Shown here piece after piece: positions 23,108-35,254 of a stretch of DNA of 64,000 nt. The notes beneath the pieces are model-generated. The model searched no databases, was not told the origin of the DNA, and saw only the letters and a list, made by a program, of their open reading frames with translations. Position numbers and translations under genes: made by a program. The stretch spans positions 155,740,216 through 155,804,215 of the forward strand of contig NC_080673.1 of the NCBI RefSeq assembly GCF_030445035.2, read 5' to 3'. The stretch's first letter is position 1. Every line of letters begins with the position of its first letter. Source of the DNA: Dasypus novemcinctus. Lineage: Eukaryota > Chordata > Mammalia > Cingulata > Dasypodidae.

Positions 23108-23275
23108 ATGAGTCAACCAAAGAGCACTATTCACTCACAAATCAAAGGAAAACCCTCAGTGGGGAAGTCAATTAGAAGCAGCTTGAAGACCAGCCAAAGG
23201 AAAAACAGAGAGGATTATAGATTTCCATCAAAACAAATCCAAAAAAGGAAGAAGTTCCATATTTCCAAATAAGAA
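23108..23275 (+). other. Short open frame encoding a very basic 54-residue peptide, unproven
   Basis: The frame is open from 22997 (GTG), but the first ATG is at 23108, with A at -3. The 54 residues from that ATG are about 30% lysine plus arginine, with a K/R-rich end near 23230-23272. I recognise no family. The frame has no intron signals or strong upstream promoter, and A/G-rich DNA produces such frames by chance. I list it only because it is compositionally distinct from its neighbours. Confidence 0.15.
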
Positions 23276-23858
23276 AAGGTAGCTAGCAGTGCTGCCTTTG
23301 TTCATTCAGGATTATCTTACTTATCCTGATACATTTTACATCACAGTGATGTCTCAGATACGCTACCCAGCACCAAACCCAACACCTCATATTTATTATA
23401 TGAATTGAATTGAATCAAACAACTCAATATTGGCCAAAAGATATCACTTAGTGACTGTTTTCTGAGCATTTACCATGCCCAGTGAATGCTGTTAGGTGTG
23501 TACCAGGTGCAAGCATAATGCAAAGAGGCAGATTTCCTTGCACAGTTGGTGGGAACGTATCAGTTCTTTAAAGTTTCATTTTATACTTTATCCATACCAA
23601 TCCTATTTTGTTGCAAGGGTTGAGGACCCAAGGGCATCAAGAACCCTCCTTAACCACTCTGGGCTTCCTTTCCCTTTGCAGGATGAATATAGTTCCATTT
23701 CACAAATGAATACCTAAGAGGATAAGTCACTGAGTCAATATTCTTTGACCGGAGAGCTCTATCCCAACAGAGTAAGCACAAAGAAACAGTAGCACTATAG
23801 CCCTCATCAGGACACCTTGACCCTGACATAATGCTGAGAACAAGTCCTGGGCATCTGT

Positions 23859-23893
23859 GGGGGGGGGGGGGGGGGCGGGGGGGGGGAGAGGGG
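23859..23893. repeat. Poly-G tract
   Basis: Seventeen G, one C, ten G, then 'agagggg'. It can form a G-quadruplex and is prone to length error in sequencing, so the exact count should not be trusted. Confidence 0.9.
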
Positions 23894-25974
23894 AATCTTT
23901 TAAGTTTCCCTTATGACTCACTGCCTCCCTCCAAACAACTCCTCCTTCCTAAGTTGCTCTCTCTTAAATATTTGCAGATTTGTAATGTCTATGGCTGTGT
24001 ACCAGAAGGCATTCCAATGACCAGGAGCCAATCGCTATGGTGGAGGGTGGGGAGAGGGGGCACGGGTGACGCTCTGATTAGCCACACTGGTCTGTCACGT
24101 GCCTGCTCCTGGAATCCTCTGTTGGTCAACAACTGGGAGCTATTACCGGAAGAGAAGTTGTGGAAGAGAAGAGGGGAACTGGCCGGTGGATGAACAACAA
24201 CTGCAGATGTCCACTACACTGGCTGGCTGGCCAAGATACAGCTAGTCTCCCCTCCTCTCAGTCCATGCCCAAAAAAGGAGCTAAATGAACAGAAGCAACA
24301 AACTTCCTCATTCACGTCGAGTGGAAGATACTTTCATGCTTCCTTTCTTCTCTGACTACCTTGGACACTGATAATCCTGTTTATATTTTTACTCAAAAAG
24401 CTTGAGCAGATTTTGAGCTAAGGGCTCAGAATATAATTGTGTTCAGAAATGGTACTTTCAATCTGGGGGTAGTGGGCATTTGCCAACTTGAGAGCAGTTT
24501 CTTGTTTTTCACTGTCCCCCACCTCTATCTCAACACAGGGGCTCAAGCTATCTTCTGGGGCTACCAGAACATGGATAGAGGTAAAGTTGTGTTATTAGTG
24601 GTAAATGGCCATATCCACTTTTCAGGCAAGGTGGACCCTTATTCTGGGCCCCAGTTTGGGGAACACAGTTGGGGCATCCCTTTGTTGTGTCCATCCCCAT
24701 GGAGCAGAGTCCACAAGGCCAAGGGGACATGCCGCCCAGAACCTGAACTCCACCCCTGCTTCTAGGTCCACAGAATTCTCTGCCTCCACAAGCCCTAGCT
24801 CATTCCCAGAACCTGTGGGGTCCTCTTCCCTGTGTCCATCCCCCCGAAAGCAGAGCCCTCACACTGTTAGGCCCAGGAAGTGGCTTTTGCAGGAGATGTG
24901 AATGGAGCTTAAAAGTACAGGCAGAGGTAGAAAGAAAAGGGGGGTGTGCTGGGCCTGGGGCTAGGCTCCAGGGGCTGGCTTTTCCTCACAGATGCTAAGG
25001 AGTCAGGAATTCTAAGCCTGGACTGGACTTTTCAGTGGGTTCTGAAGGTATATTTGTCAAGGTAGGAGAACATCACATTTTATTTCACAGATAGTTCATT
25101 TGATTTATAACTTATTTATGACTTTTAATATTTTGACATGTAGAATTGGGCCTCCACCCATCCTCTTGCTACTCATTCTGCAACTGTTAGGGGAGGGCTT
25201 AGCCTTGAGTGCACGAGGCAGGACAGAAGCCAGTCTTCATCAAATCATCCCTCACTGTTCTGCTGACATTTTCTACCTGCCTAGTACTTCTGCTGCCTGT
25301 TCTCAAACCTCATTCTCTAACCTTCCCAGCAATTGCCTTCCTGATATTTTCTTCTGCTTAAGTCAGAGGTGATTTCTGTTGCAAGCAACTAAGTACCGAG
25401 ACACACCAAGTGAAACAAAACATCTCCAATGGCCTGTGAATTTGTTGAATGACATGGAACCATCTAAAGTAAATCTTCCTAAACCAGCTGCCTCTACCCA
25501 GGATCCTTAGGAAGTTATTCGCAATTTATTTATTTTTTTAAATCTAGCCTTTCCAGTCTCCCGTGTTGCAGGGAGAGTAAACTGCTCTCTGTAATCTCAG
25601 CCCTGGCTAGACAGTTTAGAGGGCCTCTGGGGATTGTAACCTGCACAGCTGCAGGGCTGGGAAATATTGTTCTGGCTGTTTCCAGCCCAGGCCTTAAGCC
25701 TAAGTCACCTTTGGGACTTTCATGCAGAGGATCACTCTCAAATCATAAGTCCAGGCATCTCATCTCTAGGGATGTCTTGAAGGTCAAAAGTTGGGGAGAC
25801 TTAGATAGAAAAGAAAAAACAATTTATAGGAGTACATCATGCTGCCGCAGCAGCACCTCCAACTCATGTTTAAGCTAAGGTACTAAACCTCTCTCCAATT
25901 TGTGCCAGGATCCCAAATACATTAGGAGTCTCTGTCTTACGGCATTGTAGACTATTCTAGAATTATGCATTTCA

Positions 25975-25991
25975 CACACACACACACACAC
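25975..25991. repeat. (CA)n microsatellite
   Basis: About eight CA units. Confidence 0.85.
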
Positions 25992-27723
25992 TCTACACAT
26001 CACACATAAATATATGCATAAACACATGCACATACTTTATTTTTATTGGGGGAAGGAAAAGACCATCAGCAGAGTCACCCATATATGATTATCGATTAGT
26101 AGTAAGATTGAAAATGATTTTTTTGTCTTTATAATTATCTTATTTCCTACTTTTTCAACAATAAATGATATTTGTTTAATTAAAAATCAACAACCATGAA
26201 AAAGAGAAAAGGGAGAATGGAAAAAGAAAGCTTAAATCCTAACCTGAGAGTTTAAGATTTATACCTAAACCTAGATTAAAACTCATAGAGCTCCACCACT
26301 GCGAGAAAGGCAGCCAAAATCTTATTCATTTCATTTGTTGAGAACTTGAGAGTTATAACAGACTTGAAGATGCCCTGGAATCACCCCTTAATTATGTGTT
26401 AATATTCCTCTCAAAAAGACATTGAATAGGCTTGTCTCCATTTGTGCGTCGATTGTGTTGGCTTTAGTGCCTTTCCATTCTGTGGAGTTTCATTGAGGAT
26501 TCTTGGAAACACTATAAACATTCAATAGTTGATCTCCAAGTAAAGAAGCTTCTTGCCAGTTCTTACTTAAGGTTGGAAGCTGATTCGAAGTTTGAGTCTC
26601 TTTTGTTTTCCTTCCCATGAAACTTTAAAGACAATCTAAAGTCATCTCAAAGAGATCTACTTTTTCTTCTTTACTTCTTATTTCAAAGAAGTTGTAATCA
26701 TTTGACAAAAGCTGTATGTTCATGATGGAAATGTATTATTTTATACATTCTCAATCTAAAGTTGTCCCATATACCGGGGGGAGGGGCGGGGAACAAAGTC
26801 AGAATTCCAAATAAACTGGTAACCTGTAAGAAAGGAAAATTCATAATCAGTCTCTAATATTATGAAGACTGTAGATCTCTCCATCTAGCAGTCAATGAAT
26901 GTGAATGTAAAAAACCACTGGCAGGAAAATAAAGAAATAAAATATTTTTTAAAACAACAATTGTTTAGTGCCAGAAACCATGTGAACATGAATGGTTAAC
27001 TGTGCTTGATCCTATTAAATGAAAAAAGAAAGGGTATTGAAAGCATCACACACAAAAATAAAGGAATTATTAAATATCATTTACAACGAAATCTACACAA
27101 TCCAACCGAAAAATGTTTGTCCACGGATGGCTGCTTCATTGGGAGCAGATGTTGCCTTCAAAGAATTTTAGATAACCATGGGTGAAGAACTTTCTAAATA
27201 TAATTTAAATATGTATATTTTTATATCATTTACAAAATAGACCTGTGAAAATAATCCATACTTTTATCTGGCATCCAGTTCTTCTTGATTTCCCTCATCA
27301 GCCTAATAAGTTTCAAGTAATTGTGGCCTTTATCATACCCCAAATCTGAGTCTACTTTGTTGGCAAGAAACAAATAGAACTTTAGTTTTCCTCTTCATTA
27401 GGGATGTTCTTTACTATTTGTTTGGTTATTTATTCCTCTGGGCCCAAATTCCACTTTATTAGAAAGACATTTACAATGTAGAGATATTTAAGCCTCCTGG
27501 CAATCAGGAAGCAAAAGCAAAAACTAAATTTGTTAGTTACTGTTGCCTTAAAGAGCATTTTGGGAAAAGAAAATTTCTTTGTCTTACTTCATGCACAATG
27601 GAAAGTAAAATAGTGGACCCTGGAAGAATCATCTCATTACTGACACTTGGGTTTTTTAAACTTTCTCTGTGAATCTAATAGATTGCTACATTTCAGCTGA
27701 GACGCCCAATAACCTGAGCTTTG

Positions 27724-28150
27724 CTTTTTAGGTTTTTTTTTTTAAAGATTTATTTTTTATTTATTCCCTCCCCACCCCCCCGCCCCATTTGTCTGCTCTC
27801 TGTGTCCATTCACTGCGTGTTCTTCTGTGTCCACCTGTATTCTGTCAGCAGCACCCGGAATAAGTGTCTGTTTTCATTGTGTCATCTTGCTGTGTCAGCT
27901 CTCTGTGCTTGCAGTGCCATTCCTGTGCAGGCTGCACTTTTTTTGCGCTGGGCGGCTCTCCTTAGGGCACACTCTTTGTGTGTGGGGCTCCCCTACGCGG
28001 GGAACACCCCTGTGTGGCAGGGCACTCCTTGTGCGCATCAGCACTGCGCATGGGCCAGCTCACCACGTGGGTCAGGAGGCCCTGGGTTTGAACCTTGGAC
28101 CTCCCATGTGGTAGGCGGATGCCCTATTCATTGGGCGAAATCCGCTTCCC
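27724..28150 (-). mobile_element. Full-length DAS-SINE, antisense, with target-site duplication
   Basis: On the minus strand the head begins 'gggaagcggatttcgccca' at 28150, followed by the 400-bp-type body ('ggtgagctggcccatgcg', 'agagctgacacagcaagat') and the tail 'aataaataaaaaataaatc' plus A-run. Flanks are taacctgagctttg (27710-27723) and taacctgggctttg (28151-28164), 13 of 14 identical. Its antisense strand carries a 148-codon open frame starting in the tail, which is an artefact. Confidence 0.95.
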
Positions 28151-28164
28151 TAACCTGGGCTTTG

Positions 28165-28574
28165 TAATGGGGCTATTCTGGGTTTATTTTTGTTATTTCA
28201 TAGGTGGGTCCCTGTTTTATTATGCAAACTAATTTCATTGGCTTTTCCAGATTTAAGAAACTGTATCTATTTATTTGTATGTGCATTCCTTCTAAATCAT
28301 TTTAGTTCATGTAACTACAGTTTTCATGGGTGTGAAATCTAAATGCAATCAACAAGGCCCCACACTCCTAAGGGCCTAAAGTTTGGTTTAATGCTCTGCT
28401 ATCACTCTCTTGAAATTCTTAGTAATTTTTTAATTACTCAGGAGCCCAACATTTTCATTTTTCACTGAGCTCTGCAAATTATGAAGCCAGTCCTGCTCAG
28501 TTCAGATAACTGATCACCAAAGTTCAAGTGAAAGAATGTCATGAGACCTGTGAAATACAATAACAATAGAGAAC
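28165..28574. other. Unique sequence
   Basis: Nothing recognised. Confidence 0.4.
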
Positions 28575-28800
28575 AGTTTTGAGCATTATGTTATAGTCTA
28601 CAAACTTTATGGGTATTAACTCATTCAAGCCTTGAAAAACCACTAGGAGATAGTGTTTTATCATTAGCCCCATTTTGCAGATGGGGCAGTGGAAGAACAA
28701 AGAGGTTAATAGAACTTGCCCAAGGTCACCTAGTTAATTGTGGGGTCTGAATTAGAACCTAGACTGCCTGAGTCCAGAGCCTCCTATGCTAAAAATAATG
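28575..28800 (-). repeat. MIR SINE, well preserved
   Basis: 'gggtattaactcattcaag', 'ttagccccattttgcagat', 'acttgcccaaggtcacctag' and 'gactgcctgagtccagagc' make a clear reverse-complement MIR. Confidence 0.85.
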
Positions 28801-29446
28801 AGTGGTTAAAAATAAACAGCAACTTCAGAATCACCTGACCCCCATAACAAAGCCCCCACTCCCAGAAACTTGTAAAGCCCACATTGTTTTGTGCCCCTAG
28901 TTCCCCTCTTTTCCTTAAGTGTCAGAATTCATCTGAGTAACTGGTATATCCTGGATGTTTTATTAAGCAGAATTTATAATTCCCATATTTCTTTGATCCA
29001 TGAAGTATCTCCCCTGCAGTATATCCATGAACCAAAAGATCAACTTTTAATTCTTCTGGGAGAGACCACATCACCTTCAATGCATGCGGTAAGTTTTAGG
29101 GTTGATTTCTTAATTAATGTATTTGTCAGCCCAGGAGACTTTGTTACTTTTTACTTCTTATTGAAGGTGGACCCAGCTGAACTAATAATGCAACTTGCCC
29201 CATAAAACTTGCTCTAGCAGACTGCTAATTAGTTTGCCTTCTGTCAGAAATGGGGAAACCAGTTTCTGGACACTTACATTTTTCAGGCAGGGAAGGTAAT
29301 AAAATCTGGCAGTCAGTATCTACAACTGAAAACAAAGAAGGGAGAAAAGAATTCCCATTTTGTGAGACATGATAATGACTTATGGCCAAAATGTCTGTGG
29401 GCTAAGTGATTTATTTAAAAATATTTTTAAACAAAGAAAATTAAAG
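28801..29446. other. Unique sequence
   Basis: Open frames up to about 100 codons without splice or family support. Confidence 0.4.
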
Positions 29447-29528
29447 TAAAAATACTTTAAAATACTATACTATAAAAATACTATACTATAAAATACTATA
29501 GTTGGAGTAAAAATACTATAGTTGGAGA
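29447..29528. repeat. Short tandem array of AATACTATA-like units
   Basis: Units of 'aaaatactata' with or without a further 'ctata' recur five times, and the last two carry 'gttggag' as well ('actatagttggag' twice). It is a small irregular minisatellite. Confidence 0.8.
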
Positions 29529-29589
29529 ATATGACTGAAGGTACTGGAAGGGATTGCCAAAATATGCCAGTAAAGACAGTGGGAAGTTT

Positions 29590-29700
29590 AGCCTGGTGGC
29601 CTTCGAGCTCTAGAGCATGAAGACCTGGGTTTAAATCCTGGCTCTATCACTTATGAGAAAGTGAAATCTTAGGAAAAATTTTCTTGTAGGTAAAATGAAT
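29590..29700 (+). repeat. MIR SINE, tRNA-side fragment
   Basis: 'ctagagcatgaagacctgg', 'gtttaaatcctggctctatc' and 'acttatgag' match the MIR head. Confidence 0.6.
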
Positions 29701-29704
29701 ACCA

Positions 29705-29840
29705 GTATGTGACAAATCTTGTGCTAGATTCTAGGTACTTAGAAGTATATAAAAAAAGCATGGTGCCTGCCTTCAAGATGCATATGATCTAGTGGGTTAC
29801 TACTAGTCCATTTAGATATAGTAAGTGTAAGATACATACA
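29705..29840 (+). repeat. Old mammal-wide repeat fragment (as at 1570)
   Basis: 'aatcttgtgctagattctag', 'gcatggtgcctgccttcaag' and 'atgcatatgatctagtggg' match the proximal part of that repeat type. Confidence 0.5.
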
Positions 29841-30734
29841 GTGGGTTCCAACATCACTCTAACTTTTCCTCTCTGAGGAAACGGTGATAACTCTTAATCA
29901 TGGGCTAGTGGGATGCTTTGGTTCAATCTGGACCCTCTTTGTTGCATCCCACCACTCTGCACTGAGATGTCTGTCATTTGGCCTCCAACTTCTTTCTTCC
30001 AGTGTCAGATAGGTTTTATTCTTTGAGCTCCTTGGGAAGGAAGTCTTCACCTCTTTCCAATATGTACAGGAAAATGTTGAATATGGCTTCATGCTGCTGC
30101 TGTTCATTGTTCCTCTAGAGTGAGCATTTTGTGTCTGGTTTCCCCTGACTGCTTTTCTTCTGCAGCAACAGAAGTTTCTGTGTCCTGTAGATATGGTAAG
30201 GTACATTTCAATGCCTTTGTGAAGAAAGTTCACTTCCTACTAGAAGTCCAAGCTAAAAATGATGCTGAACTGAGAAAACGTGAATCTCTTCTAGTCAACA
30301 CTATGAAACACCCTACATATACACACAATGGCCCCCTAGAAACTGGATATTTGGTATATTATTGAATCCCTTCATTCCCAATATCAAGTGGACACATACT
30401 CCCCAAGAATTTAAGGTGTACTAGGGGCACATGAAACCTCAAAGGGACATCTTCCTGGAGCATCAACTTAAAAATTTAGGAGAGAAACATACTTTTGACA
30501 TTTTTATATTTTATGATTTTTGTCACATTTACATACAAACTGCTCTTTCATTGACTTAATAGTTTTCTTTAAATCAGCTCACATTTTAATTTTAGCCATA
30601 CCCCAAGCAATAATATCTATAAATCTTGCTTTTTTAGTAATACATCTTAAATAAATCCAAAACCATTAAAAAATTTTTTTGCATCTGTTCCATCCATAAT
30701 CATCCTGTATAACATTTTTGGGAAAACATCTAAT
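29841..30734. other. Unique sequence
   Basis: Overlapping open frames of 80-110 codons on opposite strands at 29.9-30.4 kb; no family, no splice signals. Unrecognised. Confidence 0.4.
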
Positions 30735-30820
30735 TCAGCCATTCAGCAAATAGTCACTGAATCCCTACCACATGACAGATACCATGCTAGGTGTTAGATA
30801 TAAATTAAGGTGCTCATTCT
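30735..30820 (+). repeat. Old mammal-wide repeat fragment, cut by MLT1
   Basis: 'gcaaatagtcactgaatcc', 'ctaccacatgacagatacca', 'tgctaggtgttagatataaa' begins the repeat type seen at 1570, and then the MLT1 LTR takes over. Confidence 0.5.
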
Positions 30821-30822
30821 AG

Positions 30823-31245
30823 CTTTAATTATGTCCCCCAAAAAATATGTATTAAGGTCCTAACTCCAGTGAACTTATTTGGAAATAGTATCATTGAAGA
30901 TGTAATTAAGTAAGTCAAGATGAGGTTAGACTGAATTAGGGGGCCCTACCCCAGTGACTGGTTTCCTTACAAGAAGAGAAACTTTCGCTGCTGAGTCACA
31001 GACTCAGGGTGTAGGGCATGTGACAAGGGGGGCAGATATTGATGTGATGCTTCTACAAGCCATACAATAGCAAAGATTGCCTGGCACTGGAAGAGAAAAG
31101 CACAGAGCCTCCCCTGGAAGCTTCAGGGAGAACATGGCACTGCTGACTGTTTGATTTCAGACTTTAGCCTCATTGCCATGAAAGAATAAACTTGTTGTTT
31201 CATGCCACCCAATTTGTGGTACTTTGCAGTCCTAGGAAAATAACA
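30823..31245 (+). mobile_element. MLT1 solo LTR
   Basis: Opening 'ttaattatgtcccccaaaa', 'taaggtcctaactccagtg', 'tttggaaatagtatcattg', 'gtaattaagtaagtcaagat'; end 'gaaagaataaacttgttg', 'catgccacccaatttgtgg', 'tactttgcagtcctaggaaa'. AATAAA at about 31186. Non-coding. Confidence 0.85.
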
Positions 31246-32046
31246 TGAGGCCTAAAGTGAGTTTGTTATTTCTAATGAAGGTGATGTAAATGGTGCTGAA
31301 GTTCCAGGTGCCTAAAAGAGTTCCTTTCCCCCACTTTATCAGCAGATGAACAAGTGTCTGTTAACCTATCTCAGAGTTTTTATTTGTTTCGTTTTTCATC
31401 AAGACATGTTACCTTCATTCCTAGAACGGGCATTGTCACTGGTGACACCTGCCTGAAGCGAGAAGGTCCTCTATTACATCCTCTGAAAGCACGTTTGTGA
31501 GGAAAGGGACTCCTAAACCTCCTGGAGACAAGAACTTAACTGGCTAAAACTCCCGCAGTAGCACCACCTTGACATACTACAGCATTTCCCAAATTGTTTA
31601 GATTATCAGGTAAAAGTAATAATAACGATGATAATTCTTAAAATGAGTCCCTGAGCAAACAAATAGGAAACACTGGATTTTTTAACATTAGTATATTTAT
31701 AAGGGAACTTTTCAGAGCTTTTATTTGCTAATACGCATTGTGGCTTTCTGAGAAAGAAATACTGTTTCCATTGTTCCTCAGAGTTATCTGACAGTTGAGC
31801 CCTTTTTTGAGAATCATTTCCTTGGTCTGGTATTCCATGAAATAAACTTTGGAAGACATTTTTCTGGAAGTATCCTTGCAACTAAAATTGAAAGACTCAA
31901 GAGGAGAGGCGCAGCAGTTCTGGCACTTTTTCCTTTGCTCTGGCCTCTGGCTGGCAGAAAACCTTCCTGCAGTTCCCTCCTGAGTATAAGAGAAATAGAA
32001 TTTCATTGCAAGTCAGCACCTCCCTGGCAGAATTCAAGAAGTGGGT
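31246..32046. other. Unique sequence
   Basis: Minus-strand open frames of about 90 codons at 31.6-32.0 kb have no recognisable domain or splice sites. Confidence 0.4.
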
Positions 32047-32525
32047 GTTATGGGTTGAATTGTGTCCCTCCCAAAAGTTATGTTCAAGTCCTAACCCCTG
32101 GTTCTGTGAATGTGGCCCTATTTGGAAATAGGATCTTTGAAGACGTGATTAGTTAAGATGAGCCAAACTGTGAAGGAGGTGGGCTCTAATCCAAGACAAC
32201 TGGTGTCCTTAGGAGAAGGGGGAAATTGGACATATTTGTACAGACATGGGGGAGGAGATTATGTGAACACGAAGGCAGAGATTAGGGGTAGGCTGCCGCG
32301 AGCCAAGGAATGGCCAGGATTGCTAGTAATCGCCAGAAGCCAAGAGATAGGTATGGAAGCGATTCTCCCCTAGACCCTTCTCTAGAGTCATCATAGGGGG
32401 CCTGTCCTACAACACCCAGCACCTTGTTTCAGATTTCCAGCCTCCAGAACTGTGAGGCAATGCATTTCTGTTGTTTTCAGCCATGTAGGTTTTGGTACTT
32501 TGTCATGGCAGCCCTAGGAAACTGT
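32047..32525 (+). mobile_element. MLT1 solo LTR, near full length
   Basis: Starts 'tgttatgggttgaattgtg', 'caagtcctaacccctggtt', 'ggccctatttggaaatagga', 'gacgtgattagttaagatga'. It ends 'cagcctccagaactgtgag', 'gcaatgcatttctgttg', 'tttggtactttgtcatggca' and 'gccctaggaaactg'. At about 480 bp it is among the best preserved LTRs here. Confidence 0.9.
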
Positions 32526-33439
32526 GGCAGTGGGATAAGGAGAGAAATTCTAGAGTTTACAGCACACCCAGAGCCCCACAGGAGAAAGAAGGAGCTTCAG
32601 TTCACTCAGAGGAGTCTCCACAGACTGAGGTCAAGAGAGGACAGACAGCACATGGTGTTTCAGCTACACATTGGTGCAGAAGTAGACTCAGCACTAGCCT
32701 TTAGCAGTTGATGGCCTACACTGAGCCCAGTGCTAAGGTTTCTAAATACTTTCTTAGGGTTAAGAATATAAATTCAAGTACAAACTGGAAACTTTTCAAC
32801 CATATTTCAACATAATGTGGGTGTTTGGGGTTTTTAAAAATACTTTTCCAGTAAAATTGCATACTAGTAGTCCACAGACGTAAACAGCAGCCTGAAGACA
32901 GACGGTGAAACCCAGGGTTTTCAGGGCAGGAGCTGTAAGAACGTTTCTCATTCAAACATCACTGAATTTCTGGAGCCAAGTTAAGCACAATATGCATGCC
33001 ATATTTATTCCCAGGGCTGCTCTTACTCTTATTCTCACCAGCAAAGTTTATGAGTCATGTTTGGGTATCTTGTGGCCTCGTAAATTATGGCAAATGGAGT
33101 CAAATTTTCTTTTTCCAGTGTAATTGAATGACAACAATCATTGCTCTTGATAGCACAAAATTAGAGTTGTTGACATGTTTTCAGGGCATGTGACAGGTTT
33201 ATAGACCCCTTTTATAAGACCCCTCATATTTTAAGGGCCATGTTTTTCCAGTGCAGACTTGGGTATCAACTTGAACAAAATTTTTTTTTTTTTAATTCCC
33301 TTGATCTCCCTGGATTAAAATCCTAGGCTCTGGTCAAGTTCGACTCACTAATACAAAATCCCAAACAGATAAAACAAAATGTGCTAGAAAAGAGCCTAAG
33401 AAGCAGAGGTGAGGGAAGACCTTAAAGGAGTGGTAAAAA
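32526..33439. other. Unique sequence
   Basis: Nothing recognised; a T-run lies near 33281-33293. Confidence 0.4.
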
Positions 33440-33960
33440 GAGAACCTCCATTATCATGACTTTTGTAGGCTGCATTTATTCCTCTCCCTGAATCCATGCC
33501 CTCTGTAATGCAGTTTTTCAGCTCCTCCCATCAGTTGGGGCAGTCTGCTTCCCCCAATCCTTGAATCTCGACTGGCCCTGTAAACTGCTTTATCTAATAG
33601 AATGTGGAAGAAGGGACAGTGTGTTCATTCTGAATCTAGACCTCAGAATGCTTTTCAAATTTCCCCTTTCTTCATATCTTGCATCTGGTATGTGAACAAG
33701 TCCTGGCTAGCTTGCTAGAGAATGAGGGAAAAAATGGACCATAACCAGTTAGCTTGATTGTCCTAGGTGATGCCCGAGATCTGGGAGAAAGTTTTGGCAA
33801 GATCAGCTTGTTGACCTGCAGCTGACTACAGAGGCATGAACAAGACTAGCTGAGATCAACCAAGTCTGGCCTATATCATCAGAACCATCCAGCTATTCCC
33901 ACAGACTTGTGAACAATAATATGTAGTTATTGTTTTAAGTCTCTAAATTTTGGGGTGGTT
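33440..33960 (+). mobile_element. Older MLT1-family LTR
   Basis: End region 'cacagacttgtgaacaata', 'tagttattgttttaagtctc', 'taaattttggggtggtttt' is the signature of the older MLT1 LTRs, and upstream 'cctctgtaatgcagttttt' and 'ctaatagaatgtggaagaag' fit as well. The 3' end is immediately followed by a short SINE. Confidence 0.6.
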
Positions 33961-34000
33961 TTGTTTTCAAGCAATAATCTTCATTATCAATAATCATTAT

Positions 34001-34074
34001 TCTTTTTTTTCCAGGTACCAGAAATTGAACCCGAGACCTCTGTGTGGGAGACCTCTGAGCTACAGACACTCCCC
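34001..34074 (-). mobile_element. Short DAS-type SINE (head only)
   Basis: Minus strand: 'gggagtgtctgtagctcag', 'ggtctcgggttcaatttctg', then 'gtacctgg' and an A-run. It is under 80 bp and tRNA-like in its A- and B-box spacing. Confidence 0.75.
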
Positions 34075-34139
34075 GACCATCATTCATTTTAACCTTTTCT
34101 ATGTATCTAACAGTGTGGTTACTTTTCCTAATTTTTCTC

Positions 34140-34275
34140 ATTTAACCTTGTAGGTTCTATTATTTTAGATGAGAGAACTGAAATCAGAAGGGATAGTTGG
34201 CCCAAGGACACACAACTAAGTGCTGCAACTGGTAAGATTCAAGGTTAACAGACTTTAGAGCCCAAACCCTTAACT
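34140..34275 (-). repeat. MIR SINE fragment
   Basis: 'ttattttagatgagagaac', 'tgaaatcagaagggatagtt', 'ggcccaaggacacacaacta' gives reverse-complement MIR. Confidence 0.65.
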
Positions 34276-34363
34276 ATCACAGGAAAAGTTGCAAATGGGG
34301 TAACTCAGAGTCTATATTCAGCCTACAGATGTGTTTGGTTTGGTTTGGTTTACCTAGTATTTT

Positions 34364-34451
34364 TTTAGGGAGGTACCAGGGATTGAACCTGAAACCTTGT
34401 GCATATAAAGCAGGTGCTCAACCACTGACGTACACCTGTTCCACTTTTTTT
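34364..34451 (-). mobile_element. Short tRNA-derived SINE with target-site duplication
   Basis: Minus strand: 'ggaacaggtgtacgtcagtg', 'gttgagcacctgcttta', B-box 'ggttcaatcc', then 'ctggtacctcccta' and A-run. Flanked by a perfect 11-bp duplication cctagtatttt (34353-34363 and 34452-34462). The head resembles a tRNA more closely than the long DAS-SINEs do, and may be a separate family. Confidence 0.8.
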
Positions 34452-34462
34452 CCTAGTATTTT

Positions 34463-35247
34463 AAAATTTCTACTTTTCTTGAAAACTTATAGGGTATGGC
34501 AATTCTAGGCCTGCATTCTTCCATGGCAATAATTAGCTAAAGCTAAGCCACAGCTTGCCCATTAGGGCATGAAGTTTTACTTCCCTAGAAGCATCACTAC
34601 TCCTTATTGTGTTGGAACCCTGGCACTGGTCATGTATCTACATTATCTCTCTGGCCTCATTAGATATTTAAGTTTTCACCGGACTCTCTCCCAGAGATGA
34701 CCCCGGCCCTTGCTGGGAGTCTTATAGCACAAGTATAAAGATCAGCAGGAGATATGGAACAGCTTACCTGAGTTTTGGAATAAAAGGGTGACTGAAATGT
34801 CTTGCTGCCTCAGGACTATGCTGTGCACACGGGGGAGCCTGGTCTAGAAGGTAGAGAACCTTAAACTGGGCAGGTCACGGGGTTTGTGTTTTGGGGCATG
34901 AAAACTCCTCCCAAATATGTTTGAGTTCACAAGGGCAGCTCTACTCTGACCATCAGCAGGGCCACCAGGACACCTTGACTCTGACCTAATGATGGGGCCA
35001 AGAAGCCGGCATAGCCCAACCCCAGTCTTATAGAAGGTCACCCCATTATGACCCATCTACCTGCCCCTAAGCCATTCCCTCCAGGCAAAAGTCCTTCCTA
35101 CCTAAAAACCTCCTGGGAAGTAATTTTCTTAGCTTTCTTAGTGTGTATTCAGAACATCAACATTCAAGAGTTCTGATGCATTAATCCCTTCTACCTCCAT
35201 TCATAGTATTCAATCGTACCGTTGCTGGCTTCCTGGGATTTGAAGCT
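34463..35247. other. Unique sequence
   Basis: Nothing recognised; a (TTTGG)n patch lies just upstream at 34331-34351. Confidence 0.4.
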
Positions 35248-35254
35248 TCTAATT

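Larger units (their letters stand above)
23276..27709. other. Unique sequence with a poly-G and a CA tract
   Basis: Apart from the poly-G tract at 23859 and the CA tract at 25975, I recognise no transposon or gene in these 4.4 kb. The 24.4-24.9 kb part is GC-richer, with open frames on both strands and no splice structure. Confidence 0.4.
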
